A stretch of 31,708 nucleotides of DNA from Asaia bogorensis (GTDB lineage: Bacteria > Pseudomonadota > Alphaproteobacteria > Acetobacterales > Acetobacteraceae), in assembly GCA_945871455.1 (NCBI GenBank), contig CAMBXJ010000001.1:1-31708 (forward strand), read 5' to 3'. A program made the position numbers and the translations under genes. The notes under the pieces are model-generated. The model was given only the letters and a program-made list of their open reading frames with translations. It was not told where the DNA came from and ran no database searches. Below are positions 15,769 to 23,348 of the stretch, piece by piece (the stretch's first letter is position 1; each line of letters starts with the position of its first letter).

Positions 15769-16446
15769 TCAATCAAAGCTCGCCAGCAGCTTGTCGATAT
15801 CGGATTGGTCCATGGCGTGGGCCGGCAGTTGCGGCCCGTTCAACAGATCATCCTCACTGGTGGGAACCGGATTGGACTCCGACGCCGCGGCCGAGACATT
15901 GATGTGGGATCCGAATGTCGCGACGATCTGGGCGACCTTGGCCTCTATGGTCTTCAGGGTTGTCACCACTTTCGTGATGCGCTGTCCGGTGATGTCCTGA
16001 AAGCTGCAGGCTTCGTAGATTTGCGTCGTTGCGGCTTGCAACTTCGCGGATGCCTCGCCAGTGACGCTGTTGGCCACTTCATCCAGGGTCTCGCAGCTTT
16101 CCAGGATGTTGTGGGTCGCCGACGCGGTATGGGCAACGATCGCGTCCAGCTCATCCGTTGCGAAGGGGATATCGCGCTCCTTGATGTCGTCGACCCGCAG
16201 GGCGGCGATCTCGGCCTTGGCGCTGGCGATGGTGCGTCCCAGCTCCTCGACTTCAGTCAGCAGGGACGTTTCTTTTGCAGACAGGTCTCCGCTCATTGTT
16301 GTCAACACGGCGCGTACAACCTCCGCAATGGCATCCGTATCCTGACCCGGTTGCCGGATCCTGACCTCCGCCAACCGCTCGGCCAGCGCCTCTTCCCCAA
16401 ACATACCTGGCTTGGGTCCTATCTGGTGCCTTCTGGCCTCATGCAT
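15769..16446 (-). CDS. cheZ: CheZ-type CheY-phosphate phosphatase
   Basis: A 225-residue helical protein. The segment YEACSFQDITGQRI at residues 144-157 is the CheZ active-site motif; Asp151 and Gln155 match the catalytic pair of E. coli CheZ (Asp143, Gln147). Long helices before it (about 50-130) fit the dimeric CheZ bundle. The C-terminus has LLNGPQLP and then QSDIDKLLASFD, a CheY-docking-like tail. CheZ removes the phosphate from CheY-P and so resets the flagellar switch. Its start overlaps the cheY stop by 8 bases (16439-16446), which indicates translational coupling of the signal protein and its phosphatase. A second possible start is the Met at residue 15. Confidence 0.88.
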   Translation of the reverse strand: MHEARRHQIGPKPGMFGEEALAERLAEVRIRQPGQDTDAIAEVVRAVLTTMSGDLSAKETSLLTEVEELGRTIASAKAEIAALRVDDIKERDIPFATDELDAIVAHTASATHNILESCETLDEVANSVTGEASAKLQAATTQIYEACSFQDITGQRITKVVTTLKTIEAKVAQIVATFGSHINVSAAASESNPVPTSEDDLLNGPQLPAHAMDQSDIDKLLASFD

Positions 16447-16825
16447 GGCCGAGGACCTTTTCGATCTTGTCTTTTAAAGTCTCCGCGTTGAATGGCTTGA
16501 CGATATAGTTCGACACGCCGGCCTGCTTGGCGGCGACCACGTTTTCGGTCTTGCTTTCGGCCGTGATCATGATGAAAGGCATCTGCTTCAACTTGGCGTC
16601 GGCCCGGACTTCCTGCAGCAGTTGCAGGCCGGTCATCGGCGCCATGTTCCAGTCGCTGATCACCAGACCGAAATTGCCGGACCGCAGCTTGGACAATGCC
16701 TCCGCCCCATCCGTCGCTTCCTCGACATTGTTGAACTCGATCTGCTTCAGAAGATTGCGGATGATCCGCAGCATCGTCTTGTAATCGTCCACGATCAGCA
16801 CATTCATGGATTTGTCGATTGCCAT
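16439..16825 (-). CDS. cheY: Chemotaxis response regulator CheY
   Basis: A 128-residue single-domain receiver. The acidic pocket is Asp13 and Asp14, the phosphoacceptor is Asp58 (in LVISDWNM), and Thr88, Tyr107 and Lys110 (ITAES, NYIVKPF) complete the CheY set including the aromatic switch residue. No output domain, so it acts by binding FliM, encoded four genes upstream. AGGA lies about 10 bases before the ATG. It sits 35 bases after motE and overlaps cheZ by 8 bases. Confidence 0.94.
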   Translation of the reverse strand: MAIDKSMNVLIVDDYKTMLRIIRNLLKQIEFNNVEEATDGAEALSKLRSGNFGLVISDWNMAPMTGLQLLQEVRADAKLKQMPFIMITAESKTENVVAAKQAGVSNYIVKPFNAETLKDKIEKVLGHA

Positions 16826-16860
16826 ATCCCATTATCCTTTCGCTTGGTGATGTGCGGTAT

Positions 16861-17685
16861 TCAGCCGCCCGCGGTCGCTGGCCTGGCAGGTTCGGCCCGC
16901 GGGCGTAGTGGGGTGTTCGTGTTCGATCCAGCGGCCGGTGCGTTGGGCGCGCCGCCGGGCGGCCCGGCCGCTGGGCCAGGGTCCCGCTGGGTTCGCAGCT
17001 TTGCCAACTCCGAGGTCAGATCCCGAGCCTTGTCGGGGTTCATCGCCGACAGGACCAGAGCCGCCTTGCTGTCTTTCATTCGGTCCATGACCTGCAACAG
17101 GACCGGCATCTGCAAGTCGTTGAAGATCGTGGCCGCATCGCGCGGCTTCATGGTTTCATACAAGCGGACCAGGCCCTGCCAACTGGCGTCGTCCCGCTGC
17201 TGACGCGCGGCCTCCAGTGTTTCAAGTCGTTTCTGCAAACCCTGTAGTTCAGCGACCCGAGCCGATAGCTTCTGTTCGGCGGCGGCCAGCATGGACTCCC
17301 GGGAGGCCACGGTCTGCTCCCGGGAGGCCAGGAGCTGACGGCGTTCCCGCAGTTCCAGCAGCACGGCCCGTTCGCTTTCGGGTATTGCCGCAACCGCTGG
17401 CGGGGCATCCGGTCCGCTCGAACCTTGCGACCCGGTGGACTGCACGTCGCCAGACTTGATGGGGCCGGTCCCCTGTGTGCTTGCTGCAGCGGCGCCCGTG
17501 GATGCCGGGGTGCCGGCCGGAGTTGGCGTCGCGGTGGCCGCCGGCGCGTTCTTAGCCGGTGCGCTTGCTGACGGCGCCGACGCCACCGCGGTACGCACCA
17601 GTGTCACCGATTTCATCGCGAGCAGGCCGCCCAAAAGCGCGATCGTCATCGGCAGCAGTCTCGGCACGCCAACATGGAGTTTCAT
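16861..17685 (-). CDS. motE: MotE-like flagellar stator chaperone (MgtE_N-like domain)
   Basis: A 274-residue protein with an N-terminal membrane segment (residues about 11-33), an Ala/Pro/Thr-rich linker, a coiled coil (about 105-165, rich in Glu, Arg, Leu), then an MgtE_N-like helical domain WQGLVRLYETMKPRDAATIFNDL and VLLQVMDRMKDSKAALVLSAMNPDKA. The C-terminus is Gly/Pro-rich. This layout matches MotE of rhizobia, a periplasmic chaperone for the stator protein MotC. No motC or motB is in this window. Its ATG overlaps the stop of the DUF6468 gene by 4 bases (ATGA), implying coupled translation. Confidence 0.82.
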   Translation of the reverse strand: MKLHVGVPRLLPMTIALLGGLLAMKSVTLVRTAVASAPSASAPAKNAPAATATPTPAGTPASTGAAAASTQGTGPIKSGDVQSTGSQGSSGPDAPPAVAAIPESERAVLLELRERRQLLASREQTVASRESMLAAAEQKLSARVAELQGLQKRLETLEAARQQRDDASWQGLVRLYETMKPRDAATIFNDLQMPVLLQVMDRMKDSKAALVLSAMNPDKARDLTSELAKLRTQRDPGPAAGPPGGAPNAPAAGSNTNTPLRPRAEPARPATAGG

Positions 17686-18161
17686 CGGGCCATCCTCAGC
17701 GCCTTCAGCAGGTCCCGCTCCGCCTGGCTGCGGACACGTGGCTCAACCGGATCCGGCCGCGTGGGTTCGGCCGAATCCGCCGCGGTCGGAGGAAACATCC
17801 CGGATGGCGGACGCGCGCCCGTATCGTTCACCAGCGGCCGAGCGGAGCGGACGAGAGAGTCCATACGATCGGCGAGGCGTTCGCCGCGCTCCATCAGGAA
17901 TGCCAGGTCATCTTTCAAAGCTGTCGCTGCCTCGGCCTGACGGGCGATCTGCCGTCCGGCACCGTCGGCGGTCGCGCGCAGCCGCTCAATGCCGTTCTCG
18001 GCCTGCGTCGTGCTGGCATTGAAGCCCGCGACCAACGCTTCCAGCGTCGCGCGGTCGCGCTTCAGCACCCCCAATGCGCGCTCCAACCGCACCGCATGGA
18101 ACAGCGTTGCTGCCAGCATTGCGACCAGAATGAGTTCGATAATCCATTCCATGACAAACAT
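17682..18161 (-). CDS. DUF6468 membrane-anchored coiled-coil protein
   Basis: A 159-residue protein with an N-terminal membrane helix (MEWIIELILVAMLAATLF) and a following coiled coil rich in Ala, Glu, Arg and Leu; the C-terminal third is Pro/Ala-rich and ends QAERDLLKALRMAR. It matches in layout and position the DUF6468 family, found between fliM and motE in alphaproteobacterial flagellar operons. Function unknown. Start at 18161 (MFVMEW) or 18152 (MEW); neither has a strong ribosome site. It lies 35 bases after fliM and overlaps motE by 4 bases. Confidence 0.8.
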   Translation of the reverse strand: MFVMEWIIELILVAMLAATLFHAVRLERALGVLKRDRATLEALVAGFNASTTQAENGIERLRATADGAGRQIARQAEAATALKDDLAFLMERGERLADRMDSLVRSARPLVNDTGARPPSGMFPPTAADSAEPTRPDPVEPRVRSQAERDLLKALRMAR

Positions 18162-18196
18162 TCTGCGCCGAGGTCGTTAACAACAGCTTAGCGGAA

Positions 18197-19264
18197 TCAT
18201 GATCGGTCTCCGGCCTGCACCCGCGGCACCTCACGCTCGATCCGAACGGCGACGTGGCTCTTGCGACGACCGACCCGTCCCTCGAACAGAACGACGGATC
18301 CGCAGCGGATCTGCACCGGTGCGCCGGGCCCGGTGTTCAGGACGATCCGCATGCCGGGCTGCAATGCGACGATATCGCCCAGGCGCAGAGTCTGTTCGTC
18401 CAGCACCACGTCCAGTTCGACGTCGGTGTTCCAAAGCTCTTCGGCCAGATGGGTTTCCCAGATCGAATCGCGGCCGAACTTCTCGCCCATGAACTGCTGC
18501 AACAGCAATTCGCGCACCGGTTCCAAGGTTGCATAGGGCAGCAGCAGTTCCAGCTTGCCGCCGCGGTCTTCCATGTCTATCCGCAGACGAGCCAGCACCG
18601 CGGCATTGGATAACCGGCTGATGGTGGCAAAGCGGGGGTTCACTTCCAGTCGTTCGAACCGGAACGTCACCGGGCACAGCGGATCGAAGCTCGCGGACAG
18701 ATCGGTCAGCACCACCTGGATCAGGCGCTCCACCAGGGTGCGTTCGATGGTCGTGTAGGGTCGGCCCTCGATCCGCATCGCCGCGGTGCCGCGCCGACCG
18801 CCCAGCAGCACGTCGACGATCGAGTAGATCATCGCGCTGTCGACCACCATCAGTCCGTAATTGTCCCACTCCTCCGCCTTGAACACGGCGAGCATCGCCG
18901 GCAGCGGGATCGAATTCAGATAGTCGCCGAACCGTAGGCTGAGGATGTTGTCGATCCCGACTTCGACGTTGTCCGAGGTGAAGTTCCGCAAACTGGTGGA
19001 CATGATGCGCACCAGCCGATCGAAGACGATCTCCAGCATCGGCAGACGCTCGTATGACACGAGGCCGGAGCTGATGATCTTCTGCATCCCGGTGCGGGCT
19101 TCACCGCCGGCGGGGCCGTCGTCGAAACCGAGCAGACTGTCGATTTCGGCCTGGTTGAGCACACGGGCGGGAAGCGCGGGCGTTTCGCCGTTCTCGCCCG
19201 GTTCGGTTTCCGCCCCCCAGGCGGCCGCGAGGTCTTCCTCGGATTGCTCCTCGGAGCCGCTCAT
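18197..19264 (-). CDS. fliM: Flagellar motor switch protein FliM
   Basis: A 355-residue C-ring protein that binds phosphorylated CheY and switches flagellar rotation. The CheY-docking peptide VLNQAEIDSLLGFDD is at residues 35-49, preceded by an acidic tail. The middle domain follows (ISSGLVSYERLPMLEIVFDRLVR, LRFGDYLNSIP, the YSIVDVLLGG region), and a C-terminal FliN-like SpoA domain ends with LQPGMRIVLN and LFEGRVGRRKSHVAVRI. Length is typical. Its ATG overlaps the fliL stop (ATGA, 19261-19264), so fliL and fliM are translationally coupled. Confidence 0.96.
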   Translation of the reverse strand: MSGSEEQSEEDLAAAWGAETEPGENGETPALPARVLNQAEIDSLLGFDDGPAGGEARTGMQKIISSGLVSYERLPMLEIVFDRLVRIMSTSLRNFTSDNVEVGIDNILSLRFGDYLNSIPLPAMLAVFKAEEWDNYGLMVVDSAMIYSIVDVLLGGRRGTAAMRIEGRPYTTIERTLVERLIQVVLTDLSASFDPLCPVTFRFERLEVNPRFATISRLSNAAVLARLRIDMEDRGGKLELLLPYATLEPVRELLLQQFMGEKFGRDSIWETHLAEELWNTDVELDVVLDEQTLRLGDIVALQPGMRIVLNTGPGAPVQIRCGSVVLFEGRVGRRKSHVAVRIEREVPRVQAGDRS

Positions 19265-19779
19265 TGAATCAACATCTGAGTGAAGAGGACGTCGCTGACC
19301 TTGGCAGGCGCGGCGGCGGTGTTGGCGCGGGCGATCAATTCCTCCCGCAGACGATAGGTGCCGGCGGACCCTCGCAGCTCTTCTGGGCGCATTTCGCGCA
19401 TATAGGTTTGCATCATATCCTGCAGTCGCGGCATCACCGCGCGCACCTTGTCGACGTCATCGGGTTTGGGAATTTCAAGGCGTGCGACGATCTTGATGTA
19501 GCTGGGCCGCTGCGGATTGCCGTTCAGATTGGCGACCAGTTCGGGCAGGTCGAGGTAGCTGGGTGGGACCGGCTTCACCACGGCGTCTTTCTGCGGGTCC
19601 TCCTTCTTCATGCCCAGCATCCCGGGCAGGATGCCGGTGAACCACAGGCCGGCGCCGATCCCCAGCAGCAGTACCACGCCGCCAACCAGAATCAGCAACT
19701 TGCCCTTGCCGGATTTCTTTTCCGGAGTGGCATCCCCGTCAGCGGCGGGGGTTTCGGTGGCGGGCGGTGCCGAGCTCAT
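19261..19779 (-). CDS. fliL: Flagellar basal-body associated protein FliL
   Basis: A 172-residue single-pass inner-membrane protein. A short charged cytoplasmic tail (GKGKLL) leads to a membrane helix (ILVGGVVLLLGIGAGLWF, about residues 29-47), then a periplasmic stomatin-like domain with YLDLPELVANLNG, SYIKIVARLEI and a C-terminal DVLFTQMLIQ. FliL surrounds and supports the stator units. It is the first gene of the minus-strand flagellar operon, divergent from flgF with 216 bases between the starts. Confidence 0.92.
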   Translation of the reverse strand: MSSAPPATETPAADGDATPEKKSGKGKLLILVGGVVLLLGIGAGLWFTGILPGMLGMKKEDPQKDAVVKPVPPSYLDLPELVANLNGNPQRPSYIKIVARLEIPKPDDVDKVRAVMPRLQDMMQTYMREMRPEELRGSAGTYRLREELIARANTAAAPAKVSDVLFTQMLIQ

Positions 19780-19946
19780 GGGGGTGAACGTGACAGACGT
19801 GTGTTAACGAAGGGTTGTTGGTGCGGGATGAATCTGCATACCGGGCAAATTATGCCGGGGCGCCTGGGGTGGGTGCGATCCCCATCGCGGGCGGCGATTC
19901 CAGGTCCGAGGCCGCTTAGAGCCGCGGTTTAAAGGCAACGACCAAC

Positions 19947-19961
19947 TGGCACGCAGGTTGC
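19947..19961 (+). promoter_or_regulatory. Sigma-54 (-24/-12) promoter for flgF
   Basis: TGGCAC (19947-19952), five bases, then TTGC (19958-19961) matches the RpoN consensus, with GG and GC twelve bases apart. Transcription would begin about 12 bases downstream, near 19973, and the flgF ATG follows at 19996. This rules out the in-frame GTG at 19963 as a start, since it would precede the message. RpoN with an FlbD/FleQ-type activator commonly drives mid-class flagellar genes; the activator is not in this window. Confidence 0.82.
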
Positions 19962-19995
19962 GGTGTTCAGGTCGAAGTGCAACCGACCGGACCCG

Positions 19996-20745
19996 ATGAC
20001 CATGGATCTTCCAAGCTCTATCGCCGCCTCTCGCCTTATCGCGCAGCAACGGGCCATTGAGGTGACCGCCGGGAACCTGGCCAACGCCAACACGCCAGGG
20101 TTCCGGACGGTTCGTCTGCATTTTAGCGACTGGCTCAGCAGGCAGACCAATGCGGACGTGCCGCCTGGCGGCCGCGTTGTCGCTTATACCCAGGATCGTG
20201 CCACATGGCGGGAAACCCAGCCTGGCAGTCTGACCAGCACGGGAAATCCGTTCGACCTGGCATTGACCGGGGATGGCTATTTCACGGTGGATACCAAGCG
20301 CGGGCCGCGGTTGACCCGCGACGGACGGTTCACACCGACAGTAGACGGGCGACTGACCGATGCCTCGGGCAATCCGGTGCTGGACAGTGCCGGCCGGCCG
20401 ATCCAACTCGCACCGAACGACATCAATGTCAGCATCGCGGGCGACGGCACGATTTCCGGCATCAACGGCCAGATTGGCAAGATCGGGGTCGTGAAACCGG
20501 ACGACCCGATGCAGCTCAAGGCCGAGGGCGGCACCCTGTTCGAGTCCAGATCCCCGACGTCCCCGGTCATCGCGCCCGGGGTGGTGCAGGGGATGGTCGA
20601 AGGATCCAACGTGCAACCGGTTCTCGAATTGACGCGGATGATGAACGAACACCGCCAGTTCGAGTTCGTTACTCAATTCATCCAGGCCGAGGCGGATCGG
20701 CAGAAGAGCGCGATCGACAAGATTCTCAGCCCGAACAACCGCTGA
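19996..20745 (+). CDS. flgF: Flagellar basal-body rod protein FlgF
   Basis: A 249-residue proximal rod protein exported by the flagellar type III system. The N-terminal rod signature is AIEVTAGNLANANTPGFR; the centre has LTGDGYFTVDTKRGPRLTRDGRF, and the C-terminus VVQGMVEGSNVQPVLELTRMMNEHRQFEF is the second conserved rod helix. The start is ATG 19996 or ATG 20002 (MDLPSS, closer to family style); neither has a strong ribosome site. The sigma-54 promoter just upstream drives the flgF-flgG-flgA-flgH run. Confidence 0.94.
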   Translation: MTMDLPSSIAASRLIAQQRAIEVTAGNLANANTPGFRTVRLHFSDWLSRQTNADVPPGGRVVAYTQDRATWRETQPGSLTSTGNPFDLALTGDGYFTVDTKRGPRLTRDGRFTPTVDGRLTDASGNPVLDSAGRPIQLAPNDINVSIAGDGTISGINGQIGKIGVVKPDDPMQLKAEGGTLFESRSPTSPVIAPGVVQGMVEGSNVQPVLELTRMMNEHRQFEFVTQFIQAEADRQKSAIDKILSPNNR

Positions 20746-20773
20746 ACCAGATCGTTTTAAAGAGAGGACACCG

Positions 20774-21559
20774 ATGCGCTCGCTCGATATCGCCGGCACC
20801 GGGATGCAGGCCCAGCAGACCAACGTCGAAGTCATTTCCAACAACCTGGCGAACATGACCACCACCGGCTACAAGCGCCGGCGGGCGGAATTCCAGGATC
20901 TGATCTATCAGAACCTGCGCCGCGTCGGATCGAACAGTTCCGATACCGGCAGCGTGGTGCCGGCGGGGGCACAGGTCGGCCTGGGCGTGAAGACCGCGGC
21001 GATCTACCGGATCAACGAGCAGGGCAACCTGCAGCAGACATCAAACACCCTCGATATGGCCATTCAGGGCAATGGCTATTTCCAGGTGACCTTGCCGAGC
21101 GGCGACACCGCGTTCACGCGGGATGGGACGTTCGGGTTGTCTCCGGACGGCACGATCGTGACCGCCGATGGCTACACCGTGCAGCCGGGCTTGCAGATCC
21201 CGCCTGGTGCGACGGGTGTCACGGTCAATACCTCCGGCCAGGTGCAGGTGACACTCAGCGGCCAGACCGCGCCGGTGACCATTGGGCAGTTCCAGTTGGC
21301 CGTCTTTCCCAATGAAGGCGGCCTGGAGGCGCAGGGCGACAATCTGTTGACTCAAACCGCCGCCTCGGGCGCGCCGGTGGCCGGCAACCCCGCCTCTGCC
21401 GGGTTCGGATCGGTGATGCAAGGGTTCATCGAAACCTCCAACGTCAATGTCGTCAGCGAGATCACCAATCTGATCTCCGCCCAACGCGCCTACGAGATGA
21501 ACAGCCGGGTCATCACGACCAGTGACGACATGCTGTCCACCCTGACCAATCTGCGATAA
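20774..21559 (+). CDS. flgG: Flagellar distal rod protein FlgG
   Basis: A 261-residue distal rod protein. It starts MRSLDIAGTGMQAQQTNVEVISNNLANMTTTGYKR, which is the FlgG pattern including the rod signature and the TTTGYK segment, carries MAIQGNGYFQV and AFTRDGTFGLSPDG, and ends with QRAYEMNSRVITTSDDML. Length is the family norm. A clear ribosome site (AGAGAGGACACCG) precedes the ATG, 28 bases after flgF. Confidence 0.96.
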   Translation: MRSLDIAGTGMQAQQTNVEVISNNLANMTTTGYKRRRAEFQDLIYQNLRRVGSNSSDTGSVVPAGAQVGLGVKTAAIYRINEQGNLQQTSNTLDMAIQGNGYFQVTLPSGDTAFTRDGTFGLSPDGTIVTADGYTVQPGLQIPPGATGVTVNTSGQVQVTLSGQTAPVTIGQFQLAVFPNEGGLEAQGDNLLTQTAASGAPVAGNPASAGFGSVMQGFIETSNVNVVSEITNLISAQRAYEMNSRVITTSDDMLSTLTNLR

Positions 21560-21564
21560 CGTCG

Positions 21565-22554
21565 ATGCGACGCTTTTCCCTGATCGCCCTGATGTGCGCC
21601 GCCCTGCCAGCCCACATCTTGCCCGCCCCCATCTTGCCCGCCGCCGCTGCCACGTTACGCCCGGTCGCCACCCTGACCGGCCCGAACGTCTTTCTGCGCG
21701 ACCTGTTCGACGGTGCCGGCCAGCATGCCGACCGCCTGCTGGGCCCCGGCCCCGGCCCCGGCGGACGCTACATCGTCGAATCCGCCCAACTCGGTGCCAT
21801 CGCCCGTCAGTTCAGCGTCGATTGGCGCCCGGCCTCCACCGGCGACAGAGTCATGGTGGAATGGCCGGGTCGCCCGATGAAGCGAGAAGACGCTCTCGAT
21901 GCCGTCCGCGCCGCCCTGATCGCCAACGGAGCGGCACGGGACTGCCTGATCGAGATGACCGGTTTCACACCGCCGATCGTCCCGTTGCATGCCTCGCCAC
22001 AACCGCTGGTCGCGCAGTTGGACTACAACAGCAGCACAGGCCGCTTCACCGCGATCCTGTCCGTGACCGGCGAGGGTATGGAAACGATCACGACCCGGAT
22101 CGCCGGCCAGGTGGATGAGACGGTCGAACTGCCGGTTCCCACGATTCGCCTGAACGCCGGAACGGTCCTGCGACCGGAAGACGTCCATCTCGCCAGGGTC
22201 AGCACCACGCTGGTGCGCACCGAAGTCGCGCGGACATTGCGTGAGGCGGTTGGGATGCAGTTGAAACGCCAGATCCAGGCGGGACAACCGCTGCCGGCAG
22301 CGGACCTGATCCGGCCAGCCATCGTGCAGCGTGATTCTCTGGTGCGCATGCAACTCGAAACGCGCGGACTGTCGCTATCTGGGCAGGGTGTCGCCCTGGA
22401 ATCCGGTGCCCGGGGCGAACGTATCAGGATCCGCAACAACAACTCCCGCGCCGTGCTGGAAGCCGAGGTGATCGGACCCGGCGAGGTCCGCGTCGCGCCT
22501 GACACGGTTCCGGTTCAGAATGTCGCACGCTTTGGCCAGGTGGCGCCGCGATGA
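21565..22554 (+). CDS. flgA: Flagellar P-ring assembly chaperone FlgA
   Basis: A 329-residue periplasmic chaperone for P-ring (FlgI) assembly. The N-terminal signal is hydrophobic and contains a 15-base tandem duplication (ILPAP/ILPAA). The C-terminal half has the SAF/ChapFlgA features: VPTIRLNAGTVLRPEDVHLARV, TLREAVGMQLKRQIQAGQPL, then DSLVRMQLETRGLSLSGQGVALESGARGERIRIRN. Five bases follow flgG and the stop overlaps flgH by four (ATGA at 22551-22554), so translation is probably coupled through the run. Longer than the E. coli protein (219 aa), as is usual in this class. Confidence 0.92.
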   Translation: MRRFSLIALMCAALPAHILPAPILPAAAATLRPVATLTGPNVFLRDLFDGAGQHADRLLGPGPGPGGRYIVESAQLGAIARQFSVDWRPASTGDRVMVEWPGRPMKREDALDAVRAALIANGAARDCLIEMTGFTPPIVPLHASPQPLVAQLDYNSSTGRFTAILSVTGEGMETITTRIAGQVDETVELPVPTIRLNAGTVLRPEDVHLARVSTTLVRTEVARTLREAVGMQLKRQIQAGQPLPAADLIRPAIVQRDSLVRMQLETRGLSLSGQGVALESGARGERIRIRNNNSRAVLEAEVIGPGEVRVAPDTVPVQNVARFGQVAPR

Positions 22555-23291
22555 ATAACCTCGCGTCGATCTCCACGGGTATTGCGGTGCTGTCGTTGAT
22601 GTTGAACGGCTGTGGGTCCCTGACCCGTTTGTCCGAGGTCGGACGACCGCCGACGATGTCGCAAACGGCGGACCCGACCAAGGACCCGGCCTGGCGCCCG
22701 GTTTCCATGCCGATGCCGGCGCGCGAGGCCACGCCGAACGAGGCAAATTCGCTGTGGCGGTCAGGGTCCCGCGCCTTCTTCAAGGATCAGCGCGCGGCCC
22801 AGGTGGGCGATATCGTCACCGTCCTGGTGGACATGAACGATAACGCCAATCTGAAGAACGTAACAGCCGCGACACGCAGCAGTTCCGAAACCGGCGGCAT
22901 GCCGCAGTTCTTCGGGATGGAGACGCTGTTGCCCAAGACGATCACCGATCCCGCCAAACTGCTGTCGGTGAGCAGCACGAACAACAATACAGGCAATGGT
23001 CAGATCCAGCGGAACGAGGCTGTGACCCTGAAGCTGGCCGGTGTCGTCACCCAGGTCCTGCCCAACGGCAATCTCGTCGTGGCCGCTCGGCAGGAATTCC
23101 GGGTCAACCACGAACTGCGGGAACTGCAAGTGACGGGCGTGATCCGGCCTCAGGATATCGCGTCCAACAACACGGTGAAGCATGACCGGATGGCGGAGGC
23201 GCGGATCGCCTATGGTGGGCGGGGTCAGTTGACCGAGGTGCAGCAGGCACGGTGGGGCCAGCAGTTGATGGACATTCTGCTGCCGTGGTGA
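22551..23291 (+). CDS. flgH: Flagellar L-ring lipoprotein FlgH
   Basis: A 246-residue outer-membrane L-ring protein. The lipobox is LNGC at about residues 18-21 (Cys21 lipidated). Conserved parts are NSLWRSGSRAFFKDQRAAQVGDIVTVLV, LAGVVTQVLPNGNLVVAARQEFRVN and the C-terminal VTGVIRPQDIASNNTVKHDRMAEARIAYGGRG. It is the last gene of the sigma-54-linked run; flgI, its P-ring partner, is not in this window. Confidence 0.95.
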   Translation: MNNLASISTGIAVLSLMLNGCGSLTRLSEVGRPPTMSQTADPTKDPAWRPVSMPMPAREATPNEANSLWRSGSRAFFKDQRAAQVGDIVTVLVDMNDNANLKNVTAATRSSSETGGMPQFFGMETLLPKTITDPAKLLSVSSTNNNTGNGQIQRNEAVTLKLAGVVTQVLPNGNLVVAARQEFRVNHELRELQVTGVIRPQDIASNNTVKHDRMAEARIAYGGRGQLTEVQQARWGQQLMDILLPW

Positions 23292-23311
23292 GCGGCCCAG
23301 GGGAGCAGCCT

Positions 23312-23340
23312 TGACACACAAGGCGACCTGTTCGTTGATC
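23312..23340 (+). promoter_or_regulatory. Weak sigma-70-like promoter before the CoA-transferase genes
   Basis: TTGACA (23312-23317) followed after 17 bases by GTTGAT (23335-23340), a poor -10. If used, transcription would start near 23347, practically at the first in-frame ATG of the next gene (23349), which would favour the ATG at 23370. Confidence 0.3.
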
Positions 23341-23348
23341 CCGCCAGC

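Noticed and set aside
19963..19995. GTG start at 19963 for flgF
   Set aside because: It lies upstream of the transcription start predicted from the -24/-12 promoter, and the extra residues are not like FlgF.
19804..20865. 353-codon minus-strand ORF opposite flgF
   Set aside because: FlgF rod motifs are clear on the plus strand, and this frame would cover the sigma-54 promoter and the divergent intergenic region.
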